In this document: positions 1-10,884 of the stretch, piece after piece
Layout of the letters: every line of letters starts with the position of its first letter
Position numbering within the stretch: position 1 is the first letter of the stretch
From: Malachius bipustulatus
Taxonomy: Eukaryota; Arthropoda; Insecta; Coleoptera; Melyridae
Direction: 5' to 3'
Length of the DNA: 64,000 nt
Assembly (NCBI GenBank): GCA_910589415.1
Contig: OU342634.1
Span: 4,340,001-4,404,000 of the forward strand
The notes under the pieces: model-generated
The model's input: only the letters and a program-made list of their open reading frames with translations
What the model was told of the DNA's origin: nothing
Databases searched by the model: none
Program-made: the position numbers and the translations under genes

Positions 1-1340
1 ATTATAATTTTTTTTATTTTTTTGCACCAAAGAGGGGTATGTAGCGTCCCAATATTCTTCTGGGCTGTTTAAAAGTAGAGGATTTTATCGTTTATGCCGC
101 AATAATGAAATCTGAATATTATTGTGGATTGTCAGAAGGAAGTGACTTTTCTATTTCTTACATTTCCTTGATTGACGCAATTTAATTGTTTGAAAGTAAA
201 AATTTCAAATGGAAGCAATCAGGAATCATTTGGGATTAAAAGAAAATCAAAGTTTATTGAGAAAAACAAAAAATTAGTTGAGGGACTTGTCAGAAAAGAG
301 TTTTTTAAAAATCATAATTAAAAACTGTAATTTTGGACAGAAAAACCCAAAGTGTTTATTTGAATGTTCCCAGAAGAGGATTGGAACTGAAATAAAAACC
401 TTCCTAACATTTCATTTAATGGATTAAGCTGAACTAAGCATTTTGGTGAGCTATTTCTTAATGTCTGAGTACTAAATTAATAGTGGCATTTTTATGCATT
501 ATAGGGTTTTATTTTTTACTTTTACTTCTTGGAGTTTACCTATTATTTATACTGACTCCTGACAACGAGTCTGTTGGAGAGTTTGGATTTTTGGTTGGAT
601 TGTTTTAAAACTCAAAAATGGATCTCAGTGAAGCAGGGAGGTGATCACGATAACGATAGCAGATAGAAGGTTTAAGTCAGCAGAGATAAGGTACTGAACT
701 TTCCTTTTTGAGTAAAAACTTGATAAGAAGAATTCATCAGTTCCATGTACGTAGAACGGCTCCATTCTTAGTAATTATTATTATTTTCGACTGAGTCTCT
801 ACTTAGTGTATTTTGGAGTTGTAATCCGAAGTTTAAATGTAAAATAATAGTTTTTTTTTTATAATAATCATTAATAGTTTATAATAATTTATTCTGTTGG
901 GATTTAAACCCAAACTGAGGCGTAATGTACACTGGATAGATCTATCAAGGTAGAAAGCCAAATTTTAGTTAAGTAATTGAAAAGTTAACTCAGTTTGTAC
1001 TTTTTAGAATTTCTTTATCTTTTTATAATATTTAAATGAATTTATTTGACTACAACTTCAGTTGAATTAACATTCTATTTTTTGAAAAGTGTTTATAACT
1101 GAGAATACTTTATAATTTAATTCAGATTGAAACTTATTTTGGATATTTTATTTACGATCTGCTTTGCTTTGTTGGGGACTTAGGGTTAATTTGAGTGCAG
1201 TTTTCATTTGAATTGAAGTATTTATGTAATGCTTTGTGTCTATTTTTAATACAATTCCTGTTAATAATCTTCTTATTTTTTTTTATTTGAGTTTTTATGG
1301 TGATGAAGTGTCTTCTTCTTTTTTTTTAAATAATCACAAC
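1..1340. other. AT-rich stretch without a recognisable gene
   Basis: No long open frame, known motif or terminal repeat was recognised. If the LTR-like sequence that follows is real, this stretch should be the 3' part of a decayed retroelement, but no pol motif could be read in it. Confidence 0.5.
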
Positions 1341-1830
1341 GTAGGGGGGGAGAATTGATACTGTTACGGTTCTATAAAGTTTTTAGATAATTTTTCTGAC
1401 ATAAGAACATCAACCGCACTGGTCTTTATAAATTTTATAAGATCGGAAGCGACCTACTGCATGATCACCCGATATTGTTGTTAATCTGCAGAGGTGACGT
1501 GAGAGTAGAAGATTGTACGTGCTCTCCGAATTTTGTTATAAGTATTTAGGACGGAGAGGGCGACAAGGGGTTTATTTCAGAGTCAGTTTGCATTGCTTCT
1601 GTTTCAGCGATAGAAGCAAATTGATTTTGTTGTAAAATTCAATTTTCATCTCTTGTGATGCTCACTGTGTTGAATTTTTTATATCTTTTTTAAGGTGTGT
1701 ATTCAGTATCTTCTGCTCTTCTTTTTTTTTCTATGTCTTCTTGTTCTAGTTTTTTAATTTTTTTGTTGAAGAATTCCACAATTTAAAAAAAAATTCCACA
1801 TGTAAATAAATATGTAATAAAACATATACT
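1341..1830 (+). mobile_element. Possible polypurine tract and LTR of an LTR retrotransposon
   Basis: A purine-rich tract (AGGGGGGGAGAATTGA at 1343-1358) is followed at 1362 by TGTTACGG, a typical LTR start. A TATA-like TTATAAGTATTTAG lies near 1530 and is followed by GC-richer sequence that could be the R region. The 3' end of the LTR was not located (1830 is a guess) and no second LTR was found in the window, so this is either a truncated element or a chance match. Confidence 0.35.
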
Positions 1831-2109
1831 TTATAGCAAGCACAACGACTTATTATTGTAATTGAGTTTGATATACGATTAACTTATTTAGTTTAGAATT
1901 TATTAAATTTTTAAAATGTTAAATGAAATTTAATTTCATTCGATTATGAAATATTCTGTCCCAAAATAATTATTACTTCATTACTTTAATAATTATCTGA
2001 ATTACGATTAATGAAACTTAGTAAATAATGAAAAAGTTGATGAGCTGTTAATAAATGAAATTTTATTTGGAAATATATTGCTCGTACTTTCCAATTTCAT
2101 ATTTTCTGA

Positions 2110-2529
2110 CCCTTGCAGTTGATTCAATTTATTAAGTTGTGCGAAAAAATCCACGAAATAAGCTAAATGTATTTGAAATGTAAAGTGACAGAATTATTCT
2201 AGCAACTTTTTGTTCTCCTTGTCAGTTAAGAATAATTTAACTACCTCTCGTTCGTACAACCTCGACAGCATGTTTCCTTTGGAAAGCCAACGCCCTTCGG
2301 TGTGAAAAAGCAGTGTTTAGTGTTCAGCGTTCATATCAGAGCATAATTTTTTGAAGAGACGAGTATAAACTGAACTCCTTTTAATAAAGTTGACTATTTT
2401 TATAGCTGTTTTCATTGTGATGGCAAAGCATTCCGGAAGCGTTTTGGCAGCCAAAGACCAGAGCGGGAACCTAGCATGGCAGGAGCACTGTCCGTACCGG
2501 AGGATATCAGCTCGACCAAAATACCCCAC
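2110..2529 (-). pseudogene. hAT transposase pseudogene, C-terminal part (ZBED5/FAM200-like)
   Basis: Read on the minus strand this matches the catalytic and C-terminal part of ZBED5/FAM200/SCAND3-type hAT transposases. At the upstream end the frame reads TDSAPAMLGSRSG, the usual TDGAPAMLG motif around a catalytic Asp. A short deletion or frame change follows, then IKIVNFIKRSSVYTRLFKKL, a TAA stop, and LLFHTEGRWLSKGNMLSRLY, which holds the conserved HTEVRWLS-type motif. Further stops follow. The N-terminal part of the same family lies at 7811-8329 on the same strand and in the right order, so both may come from one insertion. It is not functional as it stands. Confidence 0.85.
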
Positions 2530-4138
2530 TGTACTTTAATCCCATGGGTCAGCTCGACCAAGCACCTACTTACCTGACAATTATTAGACTAATTGCATTG
2601 TTGCCAGACTGAACAAAATATCTTTAGCAGTGTTTTTGTTTTATAGACTGGTCCATCCCTGCAACACTTCTATAGCTTATATGTTTATAAAATTTGTGTC
2701 GTATATGTATATCTTTCAGAAATCGCCCGATCGCATGACTAATAATAAGAGTTTCGACACCATACTACGCCATCGACTAATAATTTACGATATACAGTGC
2801 CCGCCAAAAATTTCGCACCATAATATTGGATTTTTTTTTGTTTTCCATCTTTTTTTGAAAATTTTTTTGTCATAAGTTTGTGCTTTCAAAAAGATTAAAT
2901 TTCAGCACATCATTATATCCATGGTGTGAATTTTGGTTCAAGACAAAATGTTCTTCTAAACTTCAAAATCATAAAAAACATGATACATATTTTGAAAACT
3001 AAACGTGTTTTGCGGCAAATTTCGGCAAAATTCGTTTCGATATTCACCAAATGTAATGTCAGTTATTATTGAGCAAAAAGTTGAAATTCCAATAATTGCA
3101 ACTTTTTGACCACCTGTATAAAAAATTTAAAAAAATCCTTCCAAAAATTTAGGTACATCTTTTGTTACCTGCAATCTGCAATACAATTACAGTGTAAATA
3201 ATCATAATAGAAATGTTATTTATGACACCCGCAAGAACTGTTCCTTAAAATTTTACTACTTACGATGTAAGACCGTTATTTTTTTTCTGATGCATAATTT
3301 ATTAAATCTGAGGAAATATCTATCTGATTATTTTTTATGATATGAAGAAAAACTGAAAACAATGTTACTCTTTCTGTTCAATGAGACAGACATAAATAAT
3401 TCGACCATGCCAGTGATGAAAATGAAAGTTAAAAATTCTGAAATGTAAAAGTAAATAAGAATTATTGCATACTTTGAATTTGAAGTAACATATTTATGTT
3501 TAAGTACCTAAGTGTGTTATTTTATATCTTGAGACTAACACAAATATTCAGACCTTCTTATTCAAGGTCAGTTTGGCAACTGTGGAATAAAAGTGTAAGG
3601 TACGCAGTTCATAATTTCAGGAAATTCTCCAATTTCGTGTTTTATGACCGGAACGAATGTTAATCCTTGAGTTCGACGTTAAGGGATTAAAATTGGGTAT
3701 CTTGTTCGAGTTGGCATACGCCCGTCTGTACAAAACCCAGCAAGCTTTTGCACATCAGTCCGTGTTTCTCGAAATATTGACATATTACATCCATAAAGTC
3801 TGTACCCTGCGACGTCGTTTCCAATTTTTGAGAAAATAGTAAACTTAAATGTTATGTTGTCATTCAAAAATTGAATAAATACAAGTAATTGACAACATTG
3901 TTGATTAAGAAAACGTCTGTTGATTCATCACACCTGTTGTGCAAAATAAGGACTACACTGAGAAAAATATTTATTTGCTGTTACTCAAGTTGAATAATTA
4001 CTAACCAATCCGTGATTCATAACCCGACATAACCAATATTGGTTTTATTTAAAAACATGATTGGTTGGAATATGGTAAATATTCGATTGGTTTATTATAA
4101 TTTTTGGTATACTTGTATTCAACTACATGAGTAATATA
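2530..4138. other. Intergenic sequence, possible Tc1-like terminus
   Basis: No gene was recognised; open frames here are short and have no family features. At 2793 a TA dinucleotide is followed by CAGTGCCCGCCAAAAATTT, which resembles the outer end of Tc1-like elements, but no matching inverted end was found downstream. It could be a truncated end. Confidence 0.35.
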
Positions 4139-4567
4139 CAGGGTGTTTCTTAATAACATGCGAATATTTAAGGAGGTTATTCCTGGGTCAATTTTGAGAA
4201 AAAAACTTTCTATGAACGTATGTCCTAAAAGTCTTAACTTTTGAACTACATGGTGCTAAAATTTAAAGAAAAAAACTTGTTTTTTATTATAACTGTGATA
4301 TTAGCCTAGATATTTTTTTGAAATTTGGTACACGCCTTCTATGCATCAACATGCATTTCATGAGGCGAAAACAATTTTAGTACTTTTACCAGTGGCGTCT
4401 GTACGGGTTTTGAATTAAATGTTTTTGAAGAAAAATATGTTACGCCACTGCTTTTTCTTAAAGTAAAAATTATTTTTGAAGTCCCCATCCCTTTCCAAGC
4501 AAATGTGGTCTCTTGATTTTTTTCCGTTTGACGTATAGTTTTTGCATAAAAAAATAAAACTCAATCA
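4139..4567 (+). repeat. Left long terminal inverted repeat of the DD41D element
   Basis: The arm of about 429 bp pairs with 5631-6058. Similarity stops abruptly after ACTCAATCA at 4559-4567, where single-copy transposase sequence starts. Confidence 0.9.
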
Positions 4568-5477
4568 CCTAAATAATCTAGATAATCATCTAAAAGGAGT
4601 TCAACGTACTGTAAGGACTCCGGAAATTGAGGTACCAATTTTGAATGCAGTTGAGGAAGATCCAGGATTAAGTACACGAAAAATTGGGAACAATTTGAAT
4701 ATCTCACATATTCTTGTTTGGAAAATTCTCCATGACTTTTTATTATATCCTTACCATTTCCAACGGGTTCAGGCCCTACTGCCTCGCGACTTTCCATTAC
4801 GAATGAACTTTTGCCGATGGTTTCTTCAAAAAGTGAATGAAAATCCCTTATTTGACACTGAAATTTTATTCACCGATAAGGCCAATTTTTCCAGAAACGC
4901 CATCCAAAACTTCCACAATAATCATTTTTGGGCTGAAGAAAACCCACATTCAATCTTGGAATTCCATCACCAGGAGCGATTTTCCGTTAACGTGTGGGTT
5001 GGAATATGCGGTGATTATTTAATTGGACCTTATTTTCTTCGTGGGAGGTTGAATGGGCATAATTACCGACAGTTTCTCGAAGAAGAATTGCCAGCGTTGA
5101 TGGAGGATGTTCCCATTTTAGTACGAAATCGACTATGGTTTATGCACGACGGGGCACCAGCCCACTTCAGTGCTCTGGCGCGCGAATATTTAAACCAAAA
5201 TTACTATAATCGCTGGATCGGTCGCGGCGGACCACAGGCATGGCTACCTAGGTCCCCGGACCTCAATAGTTTAGATTATTTCCTGTGGGGTCATTTTAAA
5301 ACATTGGTTTATAACACACCAATTCATACTGAAGAGCAGTTGAGAAACCGCATCATAGTTTGTTGCGAAACTATTAGAAACACTCCAGGTATTTTCCGAA
5401 GAGTACGCGAGTCGATGAGAAGAAGAGCTGAGGCATGCATACTTGCAGGAGGTGGACATTTCCAACACCTGATTTAA
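4542..5477 (+). CDS. DD41D Tc1/mariner transposase lacking an ATG at its 5' end
   Basis: This is a cut-and-paste transposase with an RNase H-fold DDD nuclease acting on the element's TIRs. The listed frame opens with TTG just after a TAG at 4536-4538. The first ATG lies about 85 codons in (MNFCRWF), downstream of the DNA-binding region. The N-terminus keeps one helix-turn-helix (LSTRKIGNNLNISHILVWKI). The catalytic residues are Asp in ILFTDKANFS, Asp in WFMHDGAPAHF and Asp in PDLNSLDYFLWG. Counting from the HDG Asp to the LDYF Asp gives 41 intervening residues, the rosa/Visitor spacing. The frame has no internal stop and ends with TAA. The missing start and first helix-turn-helix mean it may be inactive, or may use an upstream spliced exon. 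Confidence 0.85.
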   Translation: MHKKIKLNHLNNLDNHLKGVQRTVRTPEIEVPILNAVEEDPGLSTRKIGNNLNISHILVWKILHDFLLYPYHFQRVQALLPRDFPLRMNFCRWFLQKVNENPLFDTEILFTDKANFSRNAIQNFHNNHFWAEENPHSILEFHHQERFSVNVWVGICGDYLIGPYFLRGRLNGHNYRQFLEEELPALMEDVPILVRNRLWFMHDGAPAHFSALAREYLNQNYYNRWIGRGGPQAWLPRSPDLNSLDYFLWGHFKTLVYNTPIHTEEQLRNRIIVCCETIRNTPGIFRRVRESMRRRAEACILAGGGHFQHLI

Positions 5478-5630
5478 TTTGTTTCGTTGTGCGTTTAGTC
5501 ATCAATTTTCTGTTACTATTCCAAAATGTATGTAGATTACTTTTTTTCATAATTTTACAGTTTAAAAATTATTTTCTTAAATAAACTGTTCAAAGTTATT
5601 GTTCTTATAAGTGGTCTACCGCGGTGTTAA

Positions 5631-6058
5631 TGATTGAGTTTTATTTTTTTATGCAAAAACAGTACGTCAAACGGAAAAAAATCAAGAGACCACATTTGCT
5701 TGGAAAGGGATGGGGACTTCAAAAATAATTTTTACTTTAAGAAAAAGCAGTGCCGTAACATATTTTTCTTCAAAAACATTTCATTCAAAACCCGTACAGA
5801 CGCCACTGGTAAAAGTACTAAAATTGTTTTCGCCTCATGAAATGCATGTTGATGCATAGAAGGCGTGTACCAAATTTCAAAAAAATATCTAGGCTAATAT
5901 CACAGTTATAATAAAAAACAAGTTTTTTTCTTTAAATTTTAGCACCCTGTAGTTCAAAAGTTAAGACCTTTAGGACATACGTTCATATAAAGTTTTTTCT
6001 CAAAATTGACCCAATAATAACCTCCTTAAATATTCGCATGTTATTAAGAAACACCCTG
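5631..6058 (-). repeat. Right long terminal inverted repeat of the DD41D element
   Basis: Inverted copy of 4139-4567, ending ACACCCTG followed by TA at 6059-6060. A few indels and substitutions separate the two arms. Confidence 0.9.
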
Positions 6059-6230
6059 TATACTCTTGGGCGTATTTTTTATATGAGTCAAGTTTTATAA
6101 CTGTTAATATGCATGTATTAATTATTAATAAACTGTTATTAATTATAAACTGATCTTGATTTATATCTATGCTTTTATTTATTAATTACTAGCATACACT
6201 TATTTAATTTTAACACATGGTTGGGTAATC

Positions 6231-6461
6231 CTACTGTGTCTGTACGAGTGCGCAACTAACGCGCGCAGCAGTGTTTGTATATCACTTTAGAGAAAATCTA
6301 CCTGAGACAAGACCTGTATTCGATTTCTAAAATATATTTTAAAAATTCGAATCAAAAGATGTCCAAACAGGTCTTGTCTCAGGTACATTTTCTCTAAAGT
6401 GATAATATACAAACACTGCTGCGCGCGTTAGTTGCGCACACGTAGGTACAAGACACAGTAG
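6231..6461. repeat. Inverted repeat with about 90-bp arms (foldback or MITE)
   Basis: The left arm 6231-6317 starts CTACTGTGTCTGTACG. The right arm 6367-6461 is its inverted copy with small indels and ends GACACAGTAG. They are separated by 49 AT-rich bases. Both arms hold a GC-rich core, CAACTAACGCGCGCAGCAG. No clear target-site duplication was seen. It could be a foldback element, a miniature element, or the terminal structure of whatever carried the ORF at 6568-7107. Confidence 0.8.
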
Positions 6462-6567
6462 CAAAACAAAAAACAATTCTTATATGTTTATGAATATATT
6501 TTATTGTTAATTGTATATACAAATACACGAATAGGTATACTTATACACACATAGCAGGTATCTTGAA

Positions 6568-7107
6568 TTAAAGTAAAATGTTCATGTTACAAAAATAATA
6601 ACGATGACCGTTAGATGCTCTGTGAGCTTTACATGGAAATACACTTACAGTATCTATATTTATAACCTGATATGAAATAAGCTCTGCATCCTCCAAAATG
6701 ACGTGATAGTGTTCGTCAAATCCACATTGAATTAAATTTTTATACACAAAAAGAATCGTTTTTGTATCACTGTTGTAGCAAATATACTTAATTCTAGCAA
6801 GGGTTACTTCACACGAGTCGTTACTACTCAAAATATTGATGCAAAAATTTATCTTATATTTCACTCCGTTTTTTGAAATCCATTTTACAACAGTAAATAA
6901 CTCATTATTTATTGCATTTATTGAATTAAATGTTAAGCCTAGTTCTGATAGTCTAATATTTATAATGGGACCAACTTGTATTTTGTCTTCTATTCCTTCA
7001 TTTAAGAGAAATCTTTCCGACAATACTAACTGATGTTTTAAAGCAAGAGTATATGCTATATTAACACGAGATGTCACAATATGAGCGTTTGTTTTAGCAA
7101 ACTGCAT
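6568..7107 (-). CDS. Unrecognised 179-codon ORF, possibly the C-terminal part of an element-encoded protein
   Basis: An open frame of 179 codons starts with MQFAKTNAHIVTS and ends with YYFCNMNILL and a TAA. A second ATG frame lies just upstream, starting at 7202 (MTTASFASETTNELEDILSG), and runs toward this ORF in a different phase, so one indel or a short intron may separate two parts of a protein of about 210 residues. I do not recognise a domain. The C-terminal GFDEHYHVILE loosely recalls a tail seen in some transposon-encoded proteins. The neighbouring hairpin at 6231-6461 suggests it is repeat-borne. Function unknown. Confidence 0.5.
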   Translation of the reverse strand: MQFAKTNAHIVTSRVNIAYTLALKHQLVLSERFLLNEGIEDKIQVGPIINIRLSELGLTFNSINAINNELFTVVKWISKNGVKYKINFCINILSSNDSCEVTLARIKYICYNSDTKTILFVYKNLIQCGFDEHYHVILEDAELISYQVINIDTVSVFPCKAHRASNGHRYYFCNMNILL

Positions 7108-7202
7108 TCTCGTAGAAATGCAGTCAGAGAATTCTCGTTTTCACCTGATAATATGTCTTCTAATTCATTGGTAGTTTCGCTAGCGAATGATGCGGTTGTC
7201 AT

Positions 7203-7810
7203 TATTTTTTCATAATAAATAAATAGGAAAACAAGTCACTCACTAACTATAACAAACAATATAAAAGTAATGGATAACGCACTTATAACGATGAACAAAC
7301 TTCTTATGTTCTTCTGTAAGTATTATATCCTGCACTTACACTGCGCATTGCTTGCTCAGTCACTTAGGTGAATCACATGCAAGCACGACAGAGAAATAAT
7401 GGGGAGCGCGGTGTCATATACAAATGGCGTATTATACTGAAAGCGTCTCTTATAAAGATTGAGCATTCTGTGCCTGATCGCCGGCCATCAGATAATTGCT
7501 ATACCTATTTGCTTTAATAATAATTGATACTTCATTAACATCAAATCACATGGGTTTGTATTTAATAAATTGAAATTTAAATTTGAATGTATTTCCTTTG
7601 TAACCAGTACCATATTGATTATGAAAAAATATTTATTTATTATTAATAATCTCATGCCAATCAATGCTGTGGTTATATAAAACCAATACGTATATTTATT
7701 AAACACCAATATTTTTTGGCTTATTTAATATGAATAAGAATGATTTCATAGAAATCATTTATAAGGTTTAATAGAAATTTTATAGCTTAAACTCCATCAT
7801 CGGTTAATTA
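7203..7810. other. Non-coding AT-rich spacer
   Basis: No motif, terminal repeat or convincing frame was seen between the unknown ORF and the hAT remnant. Confidence 0.5.
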
Positions 7811-8329
7811 TCATACAGTCATTTTTCTCAGTGTACGTTTAATCTTGTCAATATTTTGTTCTCCGATGTCATTTGACATTTTTTGAATACGCGACTTCAC
7901 TGTGTCGTTTGATAACGGAATTTCATTAATTTTCTTCTGAGCTTCCTGTCCTAAATGCTCTTCAGCAACTTTGAGCATACAAGGCTTTATTAGAGATTCG
8001 CCAATTGTGTGTGCTTTTTTGGATTTGGCGATCAATTTTGAAATTTTAAACGATACAGCTAATGTCTTTTCAGACACCGAATAACGTGTGTCGCTGGGTC
8101 CAAGTTTCATTTTTTTTAGATTTGTTAGCCTTCAAAGAAATCTGGCGGAAGGTCACAATAATTCGGATGTATGGTTTTCAAATGACGTCCCCGTTTTGCC
8201 GGCTTTAAAGCTTCATTGGCCAGAACAGTTGCCCATATTACGCATTGAGCTTTAGTCTCTCCGATTTATTTCAATTGAAGTAAAGCCAAATCTAATATAA
8301 TGGCCATCATACTTTCCTTTTGGTGGCAT
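7811..8329 (-). pseudogene. hAT transposase pseudogene, N-terminal BED finger part
   Basis: The minus strand starts with ATG at 8329 (MPPKGKYDGHYIRFGFTSIE) and reads, after a frameshift, through a BED-type zinc finger: QCVIWATVLANEALKPAK, then GRHLKTIHPNYCDLPPDFFE. The second Cys of the CxxC pair is Trp here. A TAA follows the finger, and the frame 7811-8110 (99 codons) continues with HTIGESLIKPCMLKVAEEHL and IPLSNDTVKSRIQKMSNDIG, hallmarks of ZBED5/SCAND3-like hAT proteins. It is therefore at least three times broken. The C-terminal part at 2110-2529 is probably the same family and perhaps the same insertion. Confidence 0.85.
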
Positions 8330-8896
8330 TTTTCTGAAAATGAAATAAGTTTATAAAGCTTAACTTTTCATAGGCCTACCTACCTTTTTGCGAAATACGA
8401 TCATAGGAATTTTTTTAAATATTGACACGTAATTATGAAACACTCTTTAAAACTGAATGAAAAAAATAAATAAAATAGATGAGATATATGCGTTTAAAAC
8501 AAACACTTGGAACTGGATACAAAGTAAATTGCAATTATAAAAACAAACCTACAAATTCGAAAATAAAAACAAACCTACAAATTCGAAAAACTAACATGTG
8601 ATGCAGCTTAGTATAGTATATGCACAAAATTTTTCATCAACTGGTGCCTTTCATAAAATGAAGCATGTCTGCCAGATAAAATATTAACAATTGTAAGGTG
8701 TGTATTTGAACTACTCCAATGAGGTGATCTACAAATCATAGAACAAAAATTAAAACATGACTTACATAATGAACTTGTTGGAGTGAAGAAACTAACCTGG
8801 AACAGTAATGCCATTGTGACGTTCTCGGGCTCGCTGGGAAATTCACGGATCGTATATAGATGGAGTTCGACGGATTGCTCGGGACCCAGATTTTTA

Positions 8897-9508
8897 TTAA
8901 CCCTTCAGTGCTCGCGCGGATTACATACGTAGTCCAGGGTTACAAATTAGACTATAATTCACGCAAGGAATTTTTTTGGGCTGCCTATCCTTCAGTACCT
9001 TCCTAAAACTTTCCAATCAGCTGTTTCAGTAGTTCAGAGGTCTCCGGTTAGTGCGCAGCTAGAAAAAAATTGTGTATTGCTACTATTGTAATCCACGCGA
9101 GAACTCACGTTCGTAAGAAAAAGCTTAGTAGGAAGATGCTACCTTTGCGGAAGAAGCCGAAATAAGAGTACTCGAAAATGGTATCATACTTGTACAAATT
9201 GGGTGTGTCCTGCTCATCTTCAAGAAATATGCCTGAGCTGCAGTGAGGGTCCAAGTGAGGAGATTCCGGACGAATCAAATTAAAAATGTATACCTCATGC
9301 ACATCTTTTTATATTATAGAAAACAGTGTTTTTTTTGTTCTTAGATTTGTTTTATTTTATGAACTAAAGTACAGTTAATCATAATTAGTCATACCTATTT
9401 CAATAAATACTTTAAGAAATAATACAGAAGACATTTTAGGTTTAACTACTATTGTAATCCATGCGAGAACTGATGCTATAAAACAGGGTGCGAGTACTGG
9501 AGGGTTAA
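8897..9508 (+). mobile_element. piggyBac-type deletion derivative with TTAA target duplication
   Basis: TTAA at 8897-8900 is followed by CCCTTCAGTGCTCGCGCGG. At the other end the inverted counterpart CGAGTACTGGAGGG precedes TTAA at 9505-9508. TTAA duplication and CCC-starting ends are diagnostic of piggyBac. The 612-bp element keeps only the cysteine-rich C-terminus of a transposase. A 25-bp block (CTACTATTGTAATCCA followed by YGCGAGAACT) occurs twice, near 9079 and 9447, pointing to internal rearrangement. Confidence 0.88.
9116..9246 (+). pseudogene. piggyBac transposase C-terminal cysteine-rich domain relic
   Basis: The frame reads GRCYLCGRSRNKSTRKW, then TCTNWVCPAHLQEICLSC. The pattern CxxC, CxxxxC, xxxH, CxxC is the zinc-ribbon tail found after the DDD domain of piggyBac transposases, where it helps bind the terminal repeats. 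No DDD domain precedes it, so it is a fragment left by internal deletion. Confidence 0.85.
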
Positions 9509-9569
9509 GGGGTTTACTCCCTGGGGAAAATGTTCTCGCTAAATATTTCCCAATTGCCTGAGTCACACA

Positions 9570-10323
9570 CAGTGATGCGAATTGTATTATACACGTTGTA
9601 TTATACACTTGTATAATACGTATTTTTTGTACTATACCAGAACATTTTATACCGGTATTAAAAACAAAAAGAAGAACTCTCTGAAATAGACCTTCCCAAA
9701 TGACAGAACTGACAGAAGTGACAGAACCGAGACCATTCATACCATGATTACTTTTCAGTTTTCATGATTTTTCAAAAATTCAGCAAAAAACAAACCGCGG
9801 TAGGTATCTCGGTAGGAATTCCTTTATAATTACATGGGTAGTACTGGTACTAGGTAGGTATTTTGATGCCATCTAATTATAAGTTTATGAATTTAAAATG
9901 AAAAAAACTTTTCTATTTTCGAAGTTCCCTGTTATTTATTTGACTCCTGCTGATTCGGCCTGAATTTCTGATTAAAAGGTAAGTGTGTTCGTCTATTAAA
10001 CTATTTATCAAGTGTGTGGCTGGCTAGATGAGCTTGCTTAGGATAGGCTGGATAAGCCAATAATTATCGGAGTGGAACGAATTTGTCTTATCTACACAGT
10101 TAAGACCGAAGGAAAAGGAAGATCCCTCTTTCTTAAATAACAAAAATAAAAGCTTGGTTAAGAATTTGTAGTCTGGATAATGAATTAATCAATGACAGGA
10201 GACAATTATTGACAAGTGACCGTAATTTTTGGTAACCTTCAAATTTGTATTATACGGTATTTTAAACCGTATTATACGCTGTATAATACAAAAAAAATAA
10301 AATACCGTATTTTTGCATCACTG
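9570..10323. mobile_element. Non-autonomous hAT element with 8-bp TSD
   Basis: The element begins CAGTGATGCGAA and ends with the inverted form TTTGCATCACTG. It is flanked by a perfect 8-bp duplication, GTCACACA, at 9562-9569 and 10324-10331. CAGNGATGC ends with an 8-bp duplication are the signature of hAT elements. Subterminal TGTATTATAC / GTATAATAC motifs recur at both ends and may be transposase-binding sites. No transposase frame lies in its 754 bp. Confidence 0.93.
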
Positions 10324-10331
10324 GTCACACA

Positions 10332-10690
10332 GGTGATACGTTTATCGTATTCTTGTCCCTAAAGGCAGCTCAATGGAGAAACGGAAACGCCAGGGGTCAG
10401 ATGAAGTTATCACCGAAGACGATGTGTTCAATGAAACGGGCTTTAATCGCTCACTGAACGTCCCTTGTGCCTTCCCGTGGAGCGGAGATGTAAGCGAGGT
10501 GAATATTACTCGGTGGTGCCGGTGCTGGTGCTGGTCGGCGTGCGAGCGTCGAGCGGCCGACAGACTGCCTGCTTGTGAGAGGACGGCGGTGCTGGTGTTG
10601 GCGGTCTGGTTGGCTATTATAATTTCTACGAGAGGGTTTCTTACCTTTTCCTTCACTCTCGGTTAATTTATGACGGGTCGTCCGGTCAAT
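10332..10690. other. GC-rich segment with overlapping ORFs, identity unknown
   Basis: The segment is clearly more GC-rich than its surroundings. On the plus strand an ATG at 10373 opens MEKRKRQGSDEVITEDDVFN, and a donor-like GAT|GTAAGC near 10489 could end a first exon. A 104-codon frame lies on the minus strand. Neither resembles a known family. It might be a retroelement leader or a 5' exon. Confidence 0.2.
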
Positions 10691-10884
10691 TTAGCGGAAA
10701 ATCACAGTAAAACAGAAAGGCCCAAATTTTTATTGATCATTATTTATTGACTAAGAAGAATCAATTTTATCAAATCCACAGTTTTGCCACCAAAAATAGT
10801 AAATGCATGTAGCGTCTACACAGAACAAAAATTATTTCTACGATTGTTATGGGTTGCCGGAAATTTCTCTAAGTGTAAGTTTAT

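Larger units (their letters stand above)
4139..6058 (+). mobile_element. Complete DD41D Tc1/mariner element with long TIRs
   Basis: The 1920-bp element is bounded by CAGGGTGTTTCTTAATAAC and its inverted copy and flanked on both sides by TA (TATA can be read on both sides). The terminal inverted repeats are unusually long: 4139-4567 pairs with 5631-6058 with only scattered mismatches. A single transposase frame fills the middle and starts inside the left TIR. DD41D spacing is known from the rosa and Visitor families of Tc1/mariner. Near-complete TIRs and an open frame suggest fairly recent mobility. Confidence 0.93.

Noticed and set aside
2630..2875. 81-codon plus-strand ORF
   Set aside because: Phe/Ile-rich AT-driven frame crossing a possible Tc1-like end; no motif.
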